In this document: positions 11,120-22,309 of the stretch, piece by piece | Numbering within the stretch: the first letter of the stretch is position 1 | Layout: every line of letters starts with the position of its first letter | From: Brassica napus | Taxonomy: Eukaryota; Streptophyta; Magnoliopsida; Brassicales; Brassicaceae | Reading direction: 5' to 3' | DNA length: 64,000 bases | Assembly (NCBI RefSeq): GCF_020379485.1 | Contig: NC_063436.1 | Location: forward strand, 25,790,423 to 25,854,422 | The notes under the pieces: model-generated | Told to the model about the DNA's origin: nothing | What the model saw: only the letters and a program-made list of their open reading frames with translations | Database searches by the model: none | Translations under genes and position numbers: made by a program

Positions 11120-11411
11120 ACTATTAGGATCACTTGTTGGAGTTTTTTTGTGGTCTGCTTTATGGTTGGTATGAGAGGGATTATAGAAATTTAATAGACA
11201 GGTTTTTAGAGAAAACGGATGAGGTTAATACGAGAATTTATTGTCCCACCTACATTTGAAACCTAACACTGTCAAATCATGTTTTAAAGGGTCAATAAAA
11301 AAACTAACACTTATACGGGCGTGACCATCGTAAATAGAAAACCCTTCGCTTGCTATAATTACTGAATTTTGGACATCATTTGCACAACGCTGAAAACACA
11401 ATCTGGCTATA
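11120..11411. promoter_or_regulatory. Divergent intergenic region between two F-box-like genes
   Basis: A 292-base head-to-head spacer between a minus-strand start (11119) and a plus-strand start (11412). It must contain the 5' leaders and promoters of both genes. I see no unambiguous TATA box. Confidence 0.35.
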
Positions 11412-12106
11412 ATGGCAGAGATGACTTTTCTAGATCTCTCTTCAGAAATCCAACAATTGATTGTCTCCTGCGTCGCAAAAAATTCCTTTCAAGATCTGTA
11501 TAGACTCAGATCTACTTGTAAGTCAATGCGTGCGCTGGCAGACACGCCTGACGTCTATTCTTCGTTTGATCTGTACAAACACCCTTGGTGGACAGGCTTG
11601 CGTAATACGTTGTTGAGAAGATGCTATGATGTCGGAAACCCAAGTACTCTTTACATCAAGGGTGTTGAGTATTTCTACGCCCTACAACGCCACGAAGAAG
11701 GTCTTGCTTTGATGAAGAGAGCAGCGGATGCTGGATACGAACGAGCGTTGTATACCTATGCAATGACTCGCAAACTCTATGGGATGATGAGGAATACTTC
11801 GCTAGTTTTATGAGAGAAGCAGTTGGTACAATTGGATGGCTTGTTAGAATGGATGATGTTCCGTGGGTGCCGGTCGTTAACGAGTGGTTCTTAACAAAGA
11901 AGTTCATGTTCATGTCAACAGATCGACCTTTGTTTTATAATTGCCCCTGTTCACCTACGTTGGATTTCGATTGGGATCTGTGGCACATGGAGTTAAGCAA
12001 GACTGAAGACATGTGTAACCGATGCTTCTGGATAAAAGAGGTTGGTCTTTTCCTCCGGGATTTTCGTTGCGCCACGAGTTTTTCGCCCTTCGACAGTTGG
12101 CAGTAA
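11412..12106 (+). pseudogene. F-box protein with Sel1-like region, one frameshift
   Basis: ATG at 11412. The first 125 or so residues contain an F-box (FLDLSSEIQQLIVSCVAKNS, then LRSTCKSMRALA) and a Sel1/TPR-like helix pair (EEGLALMKRAADAGYERALY). The frame breaks near 11781 (reading CTCTATGGGATGATGAGG). One extra G there would give KLYGDDEEYFASFMREAVGT and continue smoothly into the second frame, which runs to the stop at 12104-12106 and ends in a Cys-rich tail (CPCSPTL, MCNRCFWI). The family is abundant in Brassicaceae. The single base loss in a G run could be a true mutation or a sequence error. Confidence 0.7.
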
Positions 12107-12292
12107 TTATTATTTGTTGTAATGCATTTACCACATTATACATTGTTCTAATTCCGTTGTCGAGTATAACATTAGCTGTTATTTTGGAAAGTGACGTATA
12201 CCATCAAAGCTAGGAGACAAACTCCAACATCGGTTTATCGTTTCTTTACTCATACAGTTATCATGAAAACATAAGACTCGGTGTACAAAAAC

Positions 12293-12425
12293 TGACGGTA
12301 TTCGAAAAATGACGGTATTCGAATACTGACGGTATTCGAATACTGACGGTATTCGAATACTGACGGTATACGAATACTGACGGTATACTAATACTTAAGA
12401 TATACGAATACTTACGGTATACGAG
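12293..12425. repeat. 17-bp minisatellite, unit ACTGACGGTATTCGAAT
   Basis: About seven tandem units with clean 17-base periodicity, drifting from GGTATTCG to GGTATACG along the array. It lies in the left part of the second duplicated segment. Confidence 0.75.
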
Positions 12426-12827
12426 AGCCCAAAATTTAAAGTTGTCCAATTGGACTGAAACCTATTAAGTCCAAATTAGATGGGCTAATGTCAATTTGGA
12501 CTTAAGAAAAATAATGCCCAATAAAATGCTTTGTCCATTTGGACATACCCATTGGACATGGACAGCCCAATTGACATCTCTATTCATAATTCCATTAGTA
12601 TTTATCTTTACTCACTTTTGATTGATTAAACGGTATACGAATACTTAAGGTATACGAATACTTACGGTATACGAGAGAAAACATATAACGTTGACGAAAT
12701 ACTTAAGGTAACGAGAGAAATCAAATAACATTGACGAATACTTAAGGTATACGAATACATAAGGTCTACGAATACTTAAGCTATACGATAGAAAACAGAT
12801 AACATCGAGGATAACATAAATAAAGTC
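12426..12827. repeat. Duplicated spacer with minisatellite, second copy
   Basis: Matches 9995-10441: AAAATTTAAAGTTGT, GGACTGAAACCTATTAAGTC, GACATACCCATTGGACATGG and the GGTATACGAATACTTAAG units all recur in the same order. With the adjoining gene it forms a 1.1-1.4 kb segmental duplication. Confidence 0.65.
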
Positions 12828-13496
12828 CTAGAAGATGTGAGAAATGTTGCAGCATATACAAAATAGCCTGCAATTTTTACAAGAACCTTCAAAATCGACT
12901 GTGTAATCATGGCCATAAAAGCAGCTTGGTGACTTGACGACCTCATCATCCGGAAATTTGAAAGATGCACCATATCTGTTCATGTATGGCGTTCCAAATG
13001 ATATCAATCGCCACTCTAGATCAGCTCCTAGTCCAACTATCGCATCCGAGCGAAGGTCATAGTGATTAGCTACGAACTGCTGAAACAGTTTACTGGCTTC
13101 CTTGTCATTGCCAATACACACGTTGAAAATGCCGACGGCTAAAGTAGATAAATCATGATTTGGGACATTTGGTTTCAATATTCTAATACATTTCTCAGGA
13201 CCTACCATCAGTGCTGCATAGAGCCCTTCATAGTAGATAGCGTTTGTATTGCCAGCTGTTACGCACTTGATGAAAAACTCCCGAAACTGACCACCAGTGC
13301 AGATTTGACATGTTGCAAAGGTGACCATTGGCTGAACATTACACTTCCTTAAGACGGAGGGTTCGTGGACAAGTGCATAACCGCGTTTCCCAGCCCGCAA
13401 AATACCACCAAGATAGTAGAATGAATCCGCTCCCACCATCTCTATTATTTTACACAAAATTTCTTCTGGAAGATTGGGGATGTTTACAGATGCCAT
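12828..13496 (-). CDS. F-box-like protein, copy 2
   Basis: 222 residues, one exon, ATG at 13494-13496. Same layout as the gene at 10442: LPEEILCKIIEMVGADSFYY at the N-terminus, a central ATLAVGIFNVCIGNDKEASK-like block, and a tail with CFYGHDY and CKNCRLFCIC. The N-terminus is nearer to a canonical F-box here (LPEEIL). The protein copies have diverged strongly while the flanking minisatellite remains recognisable. Intact frame suggests either recent origin or selection. Confidence 0.7.
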   Translation of the reverse strand: MASVNIPNLPEEILCKIIEMVGADSFYYLGGILRAGKRGYALVHEPSVLRKCNVQPMVTFATCQICTGGQFREFFIKCVTAGNTNAIYYEGLYAALMVGPEKCIRILKPNVPNHDLSTLAVGIFNVCIGNDKEASKLFQQFVANHYDLRSDAIVGLGADLEWRLISFGTPYMNRYGASFKFPDDEVVKSPSCFYGHDYTVDFEGSCKNCRLFCICCNISHIF

Positions 13497-13740
13497 ACTA
13501 TTGAGTTCTGTTGGAGATGTTTATCACACGCATTGAATATGTATATATAGAATAAAGAAATAAACAAAGGAGTCTTATGAGTTAATAGGAAAGTTATTGT
13601 CCCCTCCCACATTTTGTACCTAACACATTCAGAGAAATAGTTATTACAATCAATTTTTAAATTTTACACTAATACTTATTAAATGAAACAGTAAAAACAC
13701 CAACTACTTCTGAAATTGTTTTCCTTTGAAACAAATAACT

Positions 13741-13799
13741 AAACCCTATACCCTAAACATGCAACCCTAAACCCAAACCCTAAACCCTATACCCTAAAT
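13741..13799. repeat. Degenerate telomere-type repeat (CCCTAAA)
   Basis: Several CCCTAAA or CCCTATA units in a row, reading AACCCTAAACCCAAACCCTA in the middle. It lies between the second F-box-like gene and the 3' end of the Ulp1-like gene. Too short and imperfect to be a former telomere. Confidence 0.6.
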
Positions 13800-13936
13800 A
13801 TATAAGAAAGACGATGTGAAACCATCAAAGATAAACTGATCTGTTTGAATTATAGTGTCTGGATGAATGGAAAGATACAATAACCGTTTAACAATTCGGT
13901 TTAACAAACGAAATGAAGCAGGCAGTATACACGTCT

Positions 13937-16900
13937 TCAACCATCGTTTTGAACTTTTGCGTTTCCAATAAATTCTTCATAGGTATCCATCGCGTATTTC
14001 TGACGGAATATGTCCACCATTTTGTCATCGATCTGCCCCATATCCTCATAGGAGTATCCCGCTGCATGCATTTCCAGAAATTTGACCGCGCATGGTCCAC
14101 AGTCGCCAGACATTTCGTTGAAGTAAATATTGTCTGGACGCACCCATGAAAATGCTTGGTCTTCTTCAAGATGACTACTATCGGAAGGAGGCGAAAACGC
14201 AGCTAAGACATGAGGCAATGCGCGTAGAAGATAAGCCATGTGCTTGTTCACCTCATTATCGGACTCATTATGGGGAATGTTGCAGTCCAAAATCTCCACT
14301 TGTCTGCATGTCAAGTTAATCACAAGACCAACCCTATGATCTTTTCCCCACATCATTGGGGTGTACACCATGTCCACATCAATTAACAACCCCTTCTTGT
14401 CATTCCAACGCGGCGTTTTTCCGGTGAAACAGTAACTGACAAGCCCTCCCCAGTTGAATCCCAATTTATCTGAGGCCTTCTCAAACTCTGCGAACTTTGA
14501 TATGATGCCCGCAATACTGAAGTAGTCTACAAATCTGCACCTTCCACTCAGGTAATTGCGTCCATGTCGCCTTACTAGCATACCAATTAGGACAGAAATG
14601 TGCTGAAAAATATGTACAAACCATTAGAACATTAAATCGGTGGAAATCCGTGTTGTAACTTGAATAAACCAAATTAAGTTCTGATGATTTGAATACCTCG
14701 GTACTGACCCAATTTGTTGGCCTCGCCAACGATAGGAAGAACTTATTTGAGACATGGATCCCAATAACAATTTCAAATTTCCTGAAATTTGAAAACAAAC
14801 CAAAAGTCAATATTAAACATTTGACAGTCCAAGAAATTTATACAATATATCCAAACAACTTACTGTGCCGGATTCTCGCGGAGAATTTACTGAAACTCTT
14901 GAAACTGCGCTATCTCCAAGTCTGCTAAGGGCGTATATTTGGGTTTCCTGCAGCTTTGGAAAAGCTTCTTCTGTCTCCTGTCTGGGGTGTACACTCCTCC
15001 AATCTTTGTTGAACGTCTCGGAATACGCTTCGTCGGGATGTCATCTTTTTTGGTTGAGCTTATTGGAATACATTTCCCTCCTAGCTCTGCTTTTTTTAAT
15101 GACCTAGTCAGATATCGACTCAGCTTCGAATTCCCAACGTCTGGTGTGCGAGATTCAGTCATCGGATCATCCTCTGGCGGTGTCTTGTAATCTTCAGAAT
15201 TTGTCGTTGACGCTTTACCACCTTGTTCCTCCGGCGGAAGGACGTAAGATTCAGGATGAGACCAAACGGTAAGCATCCTACAAGTGTTCTCCTGTGGATC
15301 TTTATACACATTGTCACTCCGTGTCCCCTTTTCAACCTCTTCTGCTAACAAATTTAGCCCTGATATTGGAGATCCATCTCCCCCCTCGCACTGACAACGT
15401 TCAGATATAGCTCATTCAAATACTTCGATTCAGATGTAGTTTATATGTTCACCTGACAACTTGGATGTATACCTGACAAACTCAACTGAACTCCTGATAA
15501 AAAAATCCGAACACCTAATCAACATAATCTATACACCTGGTAAAATTAGCTGAACACTTGACTAACTAAGATGAATACCTCTGAAACTCACCTGAAAACT
15601 ATCAAACAGATCTGTAAACCTGACTACTTAAGCAAAATACCTCTTAAATTAACATGAATACCAGACCAAACAAATCAGTATTCCTGTACACCTCATAAAT
15701 TAACATGAATACCTTAACTAAATAACCTGAATACCTGACCAAACAAATCAGTATTCTTGTACACCTCACTAGCTAAAACGAACAACTGATAATCTACGCT
15801 GAATACCTGGCCAAACCAAGCTGAACAACAAACATAATATATCTAGAGCCTATAAATTCATTGTTATAATCTATTTACCTCCAACGGTTCCGGGAGAGTT
15901 GGTTTAGCTGGCTTTGATACAGTTTCTGGTCCAATAGGCATTGAAACATCGACTTCTGGAATCTTTGCCGACTTCGAGAAAGAGGGGCCTTCGCCCGCCA
16001 TTGAATCTACCTACACGTTGAATTTTCCTCAAAAAAGTTAGACCGGGATTCATGCATTGTTTATCATTAGAAATTGTAGGAGCAGTTTGATTACCTTTTC
16101 CCAGAAGCGAGCATTTGGCGTACGACCATCACAATGATTATCATGCATTCTCATCGTCTCCTCATCGCTAAACCCATCGCCGTTGTTCTTCTTGTGTTTC
16201 TTACTATCAGACCCAAATATTTCAGCTTCATCATTACCATCACCACTGAACGGACGTCGTTTCTTTGGAACTTCCATGCTGGTTGGGTCAGCGTGACCGT
16301 TGTCTCTGTTTGTTTTACCGGCTGCTGTGTTTTGCGGAACCGTGGACGAGCCTCCCCTATCATGATGCAACCAGTCAAAAATTTCGTTCCGCAATTTACC
16401 CAACTGGGTTTTCAGTTCAACTCGTATCCACTCTTGGAGCTCTTGCTCCTTATCTGATAAGTTCCCTGGTTCAGCTTGTTTACATATCCCACGACGAGGT
16501 CGAATAGGACGCTCAGGCGCCTGAGTCGAACTTCCAGGTTCATCACAGGCTTTCCCAAACCGCCTAAACGGCTTTTGACACTTTTTTTTGACACCAATAC
16601 CTTCAGCCTTTTCGGCTGCCTTCAGAGGTAGAAGGGATGAATCACCTCCTCTAAAGTCTGTTGCTTTAAACTCGTGCCCTTCCCGCATTCGACGAACTAA
16701 GTTATCTATTCGGGGATCGATTATTTCTTTCTTCCACTTTGGATCCCCACCTTCATCTGGGATTGAATACGTAACAATAACCTCAAACAAAGAACACAAA
16801 CATTCATAAGTACACAAAGTTTGAGCGTCTTAACTTCTGTTTTGCAAATAAGATAGACAATAGCATTGTACCTCTCTTTGGGTTTCCACCAGAAGTATGT

Positions 16901-18100
16901 CTTCAAAATTCAGAAGTGGATTTGTTGAGTAGCATCCTTCTGGTTCTTGCAAGAAAGAAGTGGTTTTATTAGGTTCGGGAATTTTTTCAAGCAATGAGGG
17001 GATAGCTTTAAAAGCAAAAAGTTGCAGCGCCAGAGGGAACCCATAACACGCTGTTGACTGCTGTTTCAAACGAAGGCGCATGACCGAAAGGGATTTATCC
17101 ATTTTAGAAGGATCAGAAGGTTGAGGTGGTGTCAATCTAGACAGAGTGCTGACGAATGCCTCTCTCCCCCATGGATATTGAAGAAATGATCTGGTGTCTT
17201 CCAGCATCTCGACGTAAGCAGGCGTCACACGAAGAAGTTTGTGACCACAAACCAGGAGCCCATCTACAAGCGCAATGAGAGCTAGTGGCAACCGCTTTCA
17301 CTCAGGAAGACTAGGCTGTTCAAGCATACGAAGAACATCTGGTACAGTCACGTCTTCATCTTCAGTTTCAAACAACTCTTTCCACATACGTCCAGGTGTG
17401 GCATCGATAGATTCTGACCTGTTTCCTACTTTTTCCCTTTCAGGCTCGCATTTCAGCCCGGTGATGTCTCTGAACTCACGCAGAGAAAAGCGTAGTGGCT
17501 TGTCTGCAAACAAGAACCAGAGCTCATATAGGCGCATCGTAACCAGCTTACGGCTGAGGAGAGAACGTACAAGTTTCGCAGAGTTAGAGCAGCGCGCTAC
17601 AGGTAAGTGGAACAGATCTCTAAACTGACTTCCTAGCAGACAATTCATTTCAGGGGAGCCTCTTAGCAACTTCACTAACGATCCAATGATACTCGCCTTT
17701 GAATAGATGTTCAGTCGAGGTTTGGCAGGATAGCAATTACGTGCGAACAGTCTTTCCGGGAAAGTCGGCGTGGTGACAATAAATTCCGGCTCGGTGGATG
17801 CAGCTTCGTCTTGTTCAGTGGATGCAGCTTCTTCTTGGTCGGTTGATGCAGGTTCGTCTACTTCTGACTCCGTGGTCATTACTGAAATATAATGACCAAA
17901 TCCAGACATTTACCCAACGCTTTATTTTTAAAAACTTTTCCCAAAGAATTTCACAGCGGAGCTTAGCGAAAGGAGATACCTTCATAACGAGTTCTACTTT
18001 TGCCTTCTCGGGGAATTTTCTTGGGAATTGCTTCTCTATCACTGGCGGATTGACTACGAGTCACCCTCCTCGAGGGCGTTACGCTGGACGGGGATACCAT
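13937..18100 (-). pseudogene. KI-type ULP-like gene: DUF1985 plus Ulp1 C48 peptidase, two in-frame stops
   Basis: I can assemble seven in-phase exons: 18100-17980, 17881-16872, 16781-16095, 16010-15879, 15390-14864, 14781-14697 and 14602-13937. They total 3228 nt, or 1075 residues. Exon 1 starts MVSPSSVTPSRRVTRSQSA. Exon 2 holds DUF1985 (LARNCYPAKPRLNIYSK-like, LVTMRLYELWFLFADKPLRF, LPLALIALVDGLLVCGHKLL). Exons 3-5 encode a charged linker. Exons 6-7 encode the Ulp1 domain, with KDHRVGLVIN, VEILDCN and SGDCGPCAVKF giving His, Asp and Cys. The usual Gln seven residues before Cys appears to be Phe. Premature stops are TGA at 17298-17300 (before KRLPLALIA, where Trp is expected) and TAA at 14887-14889 (before ILRENPAQ). 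Active homologues remove SUMO; this copy is probably dead. It reads inward from the right end of the MULE. Confidence 0.8.
15391..15878. repeat. Repeat-rich intron 4 of the ULP-like gene
   Basis: The intron consists largely of degenerate tandem units; on the minus strand they are built on GGTATTCA(G/T)GTTA, with longer near-duplicates such as CCAAACAAATCAGTATTC (+) at about 15665 and 15739. The GGTATTC core recalls the minisatellites near the F-box-like genes, but the arrangement differs. Confidence 0.5.
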
Positions 18101-18434
18101 GCCGATCTGGGTTCAGTCGAGGGTGGTTCTTATGTGAGAATCTTCTTATGTTTGGTTTTCAATTGCAGCTGTTTAGAGGTGGTTCTGGTATATTTTGATG
18201 GGATGTTTTTGTTTTTTTAATTTTTAATTTTTTTTTTGCTTTTATTAGGTCTTTTTTGATTTTTTAAATAAAAAAATAAGCGGTGGCACGGTCGTAATAT
18301 CAAGAACCACGCGCGCCCTCTGTCGACATTTCACACTTCTCGAAAAGGCGATTTGCCCAATTTGCTAATTTAAACTTGAGGTGTCCCAACTCCCTAATAT
18401 CAAACTTGCGATTTGCCCAATTTGCCATTTTTTC
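18101..18434. repeat. Right end of the MULE: ULP-gene leader and terminal inverted repeat
   Basis: From the ULP start outward: a T-rich leader, then the TIR with two copies of TTTGCCCAATTTGC at 18352-18365 and 18412-18425, ending CCATTTTTTC before the target duplication. Confidence 0.55.
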
Positions 18435-18443
18435 TAAATTTAA
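18435..18443. repeat. Right target-site duplication of the MULE
   Basis: TAAATTTAA, identical to 2466-2474. Confidence 0.6.
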
Positions 18444-20263
18444 TGATAGTAACATATATATGATATATTTTAATATTAAATTATTAGATGATGCTTTTTG
18501 CTCATATTTTTTTTATCATTTGTATCTGTTATAGCAAAAAGTCTAAATTAGTGATAACTAAATTTTCACTGTGGGATTAATGGTTTAAGTAATTTATAAT
18601 ATTTTAAAAAATTAAGTTGTCAATTTTTTTTTTAATTTTTTAATCAAAAAAATGTTCAAAGTAAATTTCAAAATTAAAATATTTATGTATTTTTATATGG
18701 CATATAGTTTAATTTAAAATGATACATATATTTATATATCTTTTATTTTTGATACTTATTAAATGAGACTTTCAACTTATGTTATTTTTTAATTATTTGT
18801 ATCATGTCATAACAAAAGTTTTAAATCATAGATCATAAAATTGAAAATGAAACTTTTAACAATTTTAGTAATTTATACTCGTTTTTAAAAATTCAAAATA
18901 TAATATAAATAAATTTTTTAATTTTTATTATATGGTTACTCTGATTGTTTAATTTATTTTAATAGCTTAAGATTAAACAAAGATAATTATAATACACACT
19001 TATTTTTATCAAATTTTTATTATTCAAAATCATTAATTGTCATATATACTTTAACTACATTAGAGAATTCCATAATCTTATTTAAGAAAATAATGAAGCA
19101 CATTAATAATATATTTATTATGGTGTAATAAAAAATTTATTATATATTTAGATGGACCAACATATTTCTCTAAGAAATCTAGGAATCATTTTAATGATGA
19201 CACGTGGATACAAAAGAATGTTGTAGTGCTTCTCAAATAATATATAGGGGATTTCTGTCTCTCACTTTTCATATAATATACAGAAGATAAATAGGGTACT
19301 AATCTTATAAAGCCGCTAATGCTGTCTGAAAATTAAAAGTAGTGGATTAAAAATGACGAATTGCAATCAGATATTCAAGATGTTTCCTTATATGCTTTTA
19401 TTGATAAAGAAAATATGTGAAATATGTTTTTTCAACGGACTAGCTAAACTGATGGGCCCCAATTGGACATGGTACATACTGGGTTTGAATCTAATCAGTG
19501 TGGCCTAACGCTATAATTGTTGTTCAGGCAAGCCTTTAACTAAATAAATAATAGTTGCTGTAAACAACAGAACTGAGATGTAATGATCAGCATCTGAGTT
19601 TACTCAAGAGTATCTGTTATAGTAAAGTTTAAGGCTTACTATTTCAGAAAACAAATGACATGTTCATATTGCATAAATACATACTAGAGAAAATTTAAAT
19701 CATGGTAATGTGAAAACAAGAGGCAATACTCTTCTTTTGATTACTTTCAAAACTTTCATCTCTATTCAGATCCACACGTGCTAATTAAACCCAAAATTTC
19801 AATCGAATTTCTAACATTGTTATTTGAACCAATCCAAAAATCAAAATAATTAAATTCAAATCAAATCCAAATTCATAATAACCGAACGATTCTTACAATT
19901 TTTAAACCAAAAACCAAAAACTACAACTGAACCGGAACCAAATTGCAAAGCAAAAATAAAATCTCGAAGCGAACATAAAATTAATGAATGCATCTAAACA
20001 TATTAGTGTACAAACAAACATACACATTAATAAATTTTTCAACCAAAATAATCATGCAATTTCAAAGCGTGGATACTATCTTAATTTGTTTTTGAAATCG
20101 AAATGTTAAGACACTCAGGCCCCTCAGCGTCTAGACACCACCAACAAGTTACAATCGGGTCAATAATACCCTTTGAGTATTTACTCTTCAGAGGTGTTTT
20201 AGAAAAAAAGAGAGAGAGTGTGTTTACTCTTCATCCCAAGTGAGCTTCGAACTAGTGTCGGTC
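18444..20263. other. AT-rich intergenic sequence
   Basis: No gene, no clear element end. Long runs of A and T with degenerate similarity to other AT-rich blocks of the window; a purine-rich GAGAGAGA tract lies near 20210. Confidence 0.4.
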
Positions 20264-20527
20264 CTGACATGCAGAGCCGGTCCCAGTATTTATGAGGCCA
20301 GAAGCAAATATTAATAAAGTGGCCTATAAATTAGTTGATTCTAATATTTTTTAAAAAGTTATAGAGGAAGAATCGAACTCACTCCCTCTTCCCCACATGA
20401 AAGCATCGCAACCATTAGTGCTGTTAAGAACTTTTGTTAAATTTGTGGCCGCTAATTAACATAATCTCACGGCGGCCGGAAGCACAAGCTTCCTCCGCTT
20501 CCGTCCAGGGCCGGCACTGCTGACATG
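20264..20527. mobile_element. hAT-like MITE with 8-bp target duplication
   Basis: The element occupies 20272-20519 (248 bp). Left end CAGAGCCGGTCCC, right end reverse-complemented CAGTGCCGGCCC, so the TIRs match CAGnGCCGG(C/T)CC. The flanks are an exact 8-base direct repeat, CTGACATG, at 20264-20271 and 20520-20527. Eight bases and CAG-type ends are hallmarks of hAT elements. No coding capacity. Confidence 0.85.
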
Positions 20528-22309
20528 GCAAAGACCACAAGCAATTTAAATTTAGCCATTTACAGAAAATACATTTGTAGTTAAAATAATATAACAATAG
20601 TTTTTTAACTAATTTATTCAAATATGTTTGGTGAGTTGGATACTGGTGCTTGGAGTGCTACCCACCAGCGCAGGCACTGCATGGAGCCAGCATGTACTGG
20701 TATTAAACTCTACCACTAATATACCACTCATTTGTTTTCTATATTGCAATTTTGACACTTTAGATGAGAATTTGTTTTCCGAAACTCGATATTATACTTT
20801 CCAATGCAAAACATTAAAGAATTTTAAAGGTTTAAACTTGTAAGTTACTTGTTGTTACGACTAATAAGGAAAAAATGTGACAAGCTAAATTTGGCATATT
20901 GTGTATAGAAAACTGACAATTTGTTTTCTTTAATTATTAAATTCAGTATTGGAATAATGATCTATCTTTATCTCTCGTGCACTCCAACCACTATCGATCA
21001 AAATGCTTAGTCGGTTGCTTCAAACTTTCCCGTGACTTGTGTATTTCCTTTTTCAGTTTCTCCCAGTTTTATTATACCAACCCCCACTTTCGTTATACAA
21101 AATTATACATTTTTCAGAAAGGACTACAAGATTCTTTATCTGTAAAAGGTTATGTTACATTATTCCGTTATACTCGTACAACCGTACAATATGTTTCCAA
21201 ATGTATTTATATAATTTATATGCACATATAGCTGATATAAAAAACGAATAATCAAACCTACAAAAAGAAAACGTAAATTCTCTTCAAAATGTTGAAAATG
21301 TCAATCAAATTGCGTAGCCGTGAATTATACATTATAGAAAAAGTAAAGATGAAACATGATGATATTTGCTTTGAATATTCTTTTATTAAAAATAGTATAA
21401 TACCTTTGGATATACATCATGGGTTCATGCTATTGCTGATCTATCTCGTGGATAATGGGCAGAGTATTCGTGGCGTGCAAGCCGACATAAAAGTTCATAA
21501 CATCATTAATCAGAATCACTTAAAAAGTCCCTTTTCCGATATACTTCGTTCCAATTATAAATTTGAAGTTTCTCATATATCAAATTCATCCATCTCAATC
21601 TGATTATAGCTTTTTTATTTAGGGTAAACACAAAAATTTAAGATCATAAAAAAAAAAAAAATTAAGATCTTCTCACATGATAAAACATTTTGGGTGCTCA
21701 GGTTCATATATAAGATTATATGTTAGATGTTATATGAGAGACATTATATGTTAGATGTTATATGAGAGACATTCACAACGGCGCAGCCTAACATATAATC
21801 ATTTTAAGGCAGAAAGTGTATATGAAGTCGGATTATTAGAACCAATGATACACTATATTCACACTTGGTAATGTCACAGTTTATGATAGACACAATACAT
21901 TATATACTGTCATTTGCAGTATGTATTTTTCTTTCCGTTAAGTGTTCCCTCTCGCGTCTGTTTTTGCTAGAGCCATTTAGATTAATTAGGCTAAATTAAG
22001 TCAACTAGTAGGTTTAGTTTGGTGTTCTTTTTGACTTTGAAGTTTCGACAGTTTTTTTATATGTAAACTGGAGCTTGGAGGGATACCGGGTTGTTAGAGA
22101 TTTTGACCACAAAGGCGTAACTAGGAAAGTCTCAACAACCAATACTTATCACCTTTAATTTATAGTGAATAATACTACACACAAATATTCATATAGACCC
22201 ATGTGCATGTTCTTAATAAGATATTTCAAACCGTTAGAGAGTTTGGCAAACAAACAATATTGGACATTTGGATGATTAGGTAAATTACTAAAACGATTAT
22301 AAGTTATAA
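20528..22309. other. AT-rich intergenic sequence with a 28-bp tandem duplication
   Basis: No convincing gene; open frames here are short, AT-rich and without family features. A unit beginning TATGTTAGATGTTATATGAG, 28 bases long, is tandemly repeated at 21719-21746 and 21747-21773. Confidence 0.45.

Larger units (their letters stand above)
2475..18434. mobile_element. 16-kb Mutator-like element, Kaonashi (KI/ULP) type
   Basis: The unit is bounded by a 9-bp direct repeat (TAAATTTAA). Its ends are related in inverted orientation: left 2494-2520 contains TCAAGTTTGAATTAG followed by TTTGGGCAA, and the reverse complement of about 18348-18383 contains TCAAGTTTAAATTAG followed by ATTGGGCAA. Both ends also hold an ATGGCAA block beside the terminus and an ACGCGCGCC block further in. 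The right end repeats its own TTTGCCCAATTTGC motif. Inside are a mudrA-like transposase on the plus strand at the left and a DUF1985/Ulp1-like gene on the minus strand at the right, both reading inward from the ends, as mudrA and mudrB do in maize MuDR. Between them lie GRF, gag-like and F-box-like genes. MULEs carrying Ulp1-like genes are known in Arabidopsis as KI elements. Nesting of smaller elements inside the unit is possible. Confidence 0.75.

Noticed and set aside
13741..13799. Interstitial telomere from a chromosome fusion
   Set aside because: The repeat is short and degenerate, and similar cores occur inside foldback MITEs elsewhere in the window.
16134..16507. Plus-strand hydrophobic open frames
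   Set aside because: Complement of the spliced ULP-like linker exon on the minus strand, which has family support.
2475..18434. LTR retrotransposon suggested by the gag-like ORF
   Set aside because: No LTRs, primer site, protease, reverse transcriptase or integrase motifs were found around it.
20628..21603. Several AT-rich open frames of 60-104 codons
   Set aside because: Composition follows background AT content; no motif, splice context or family similarity.
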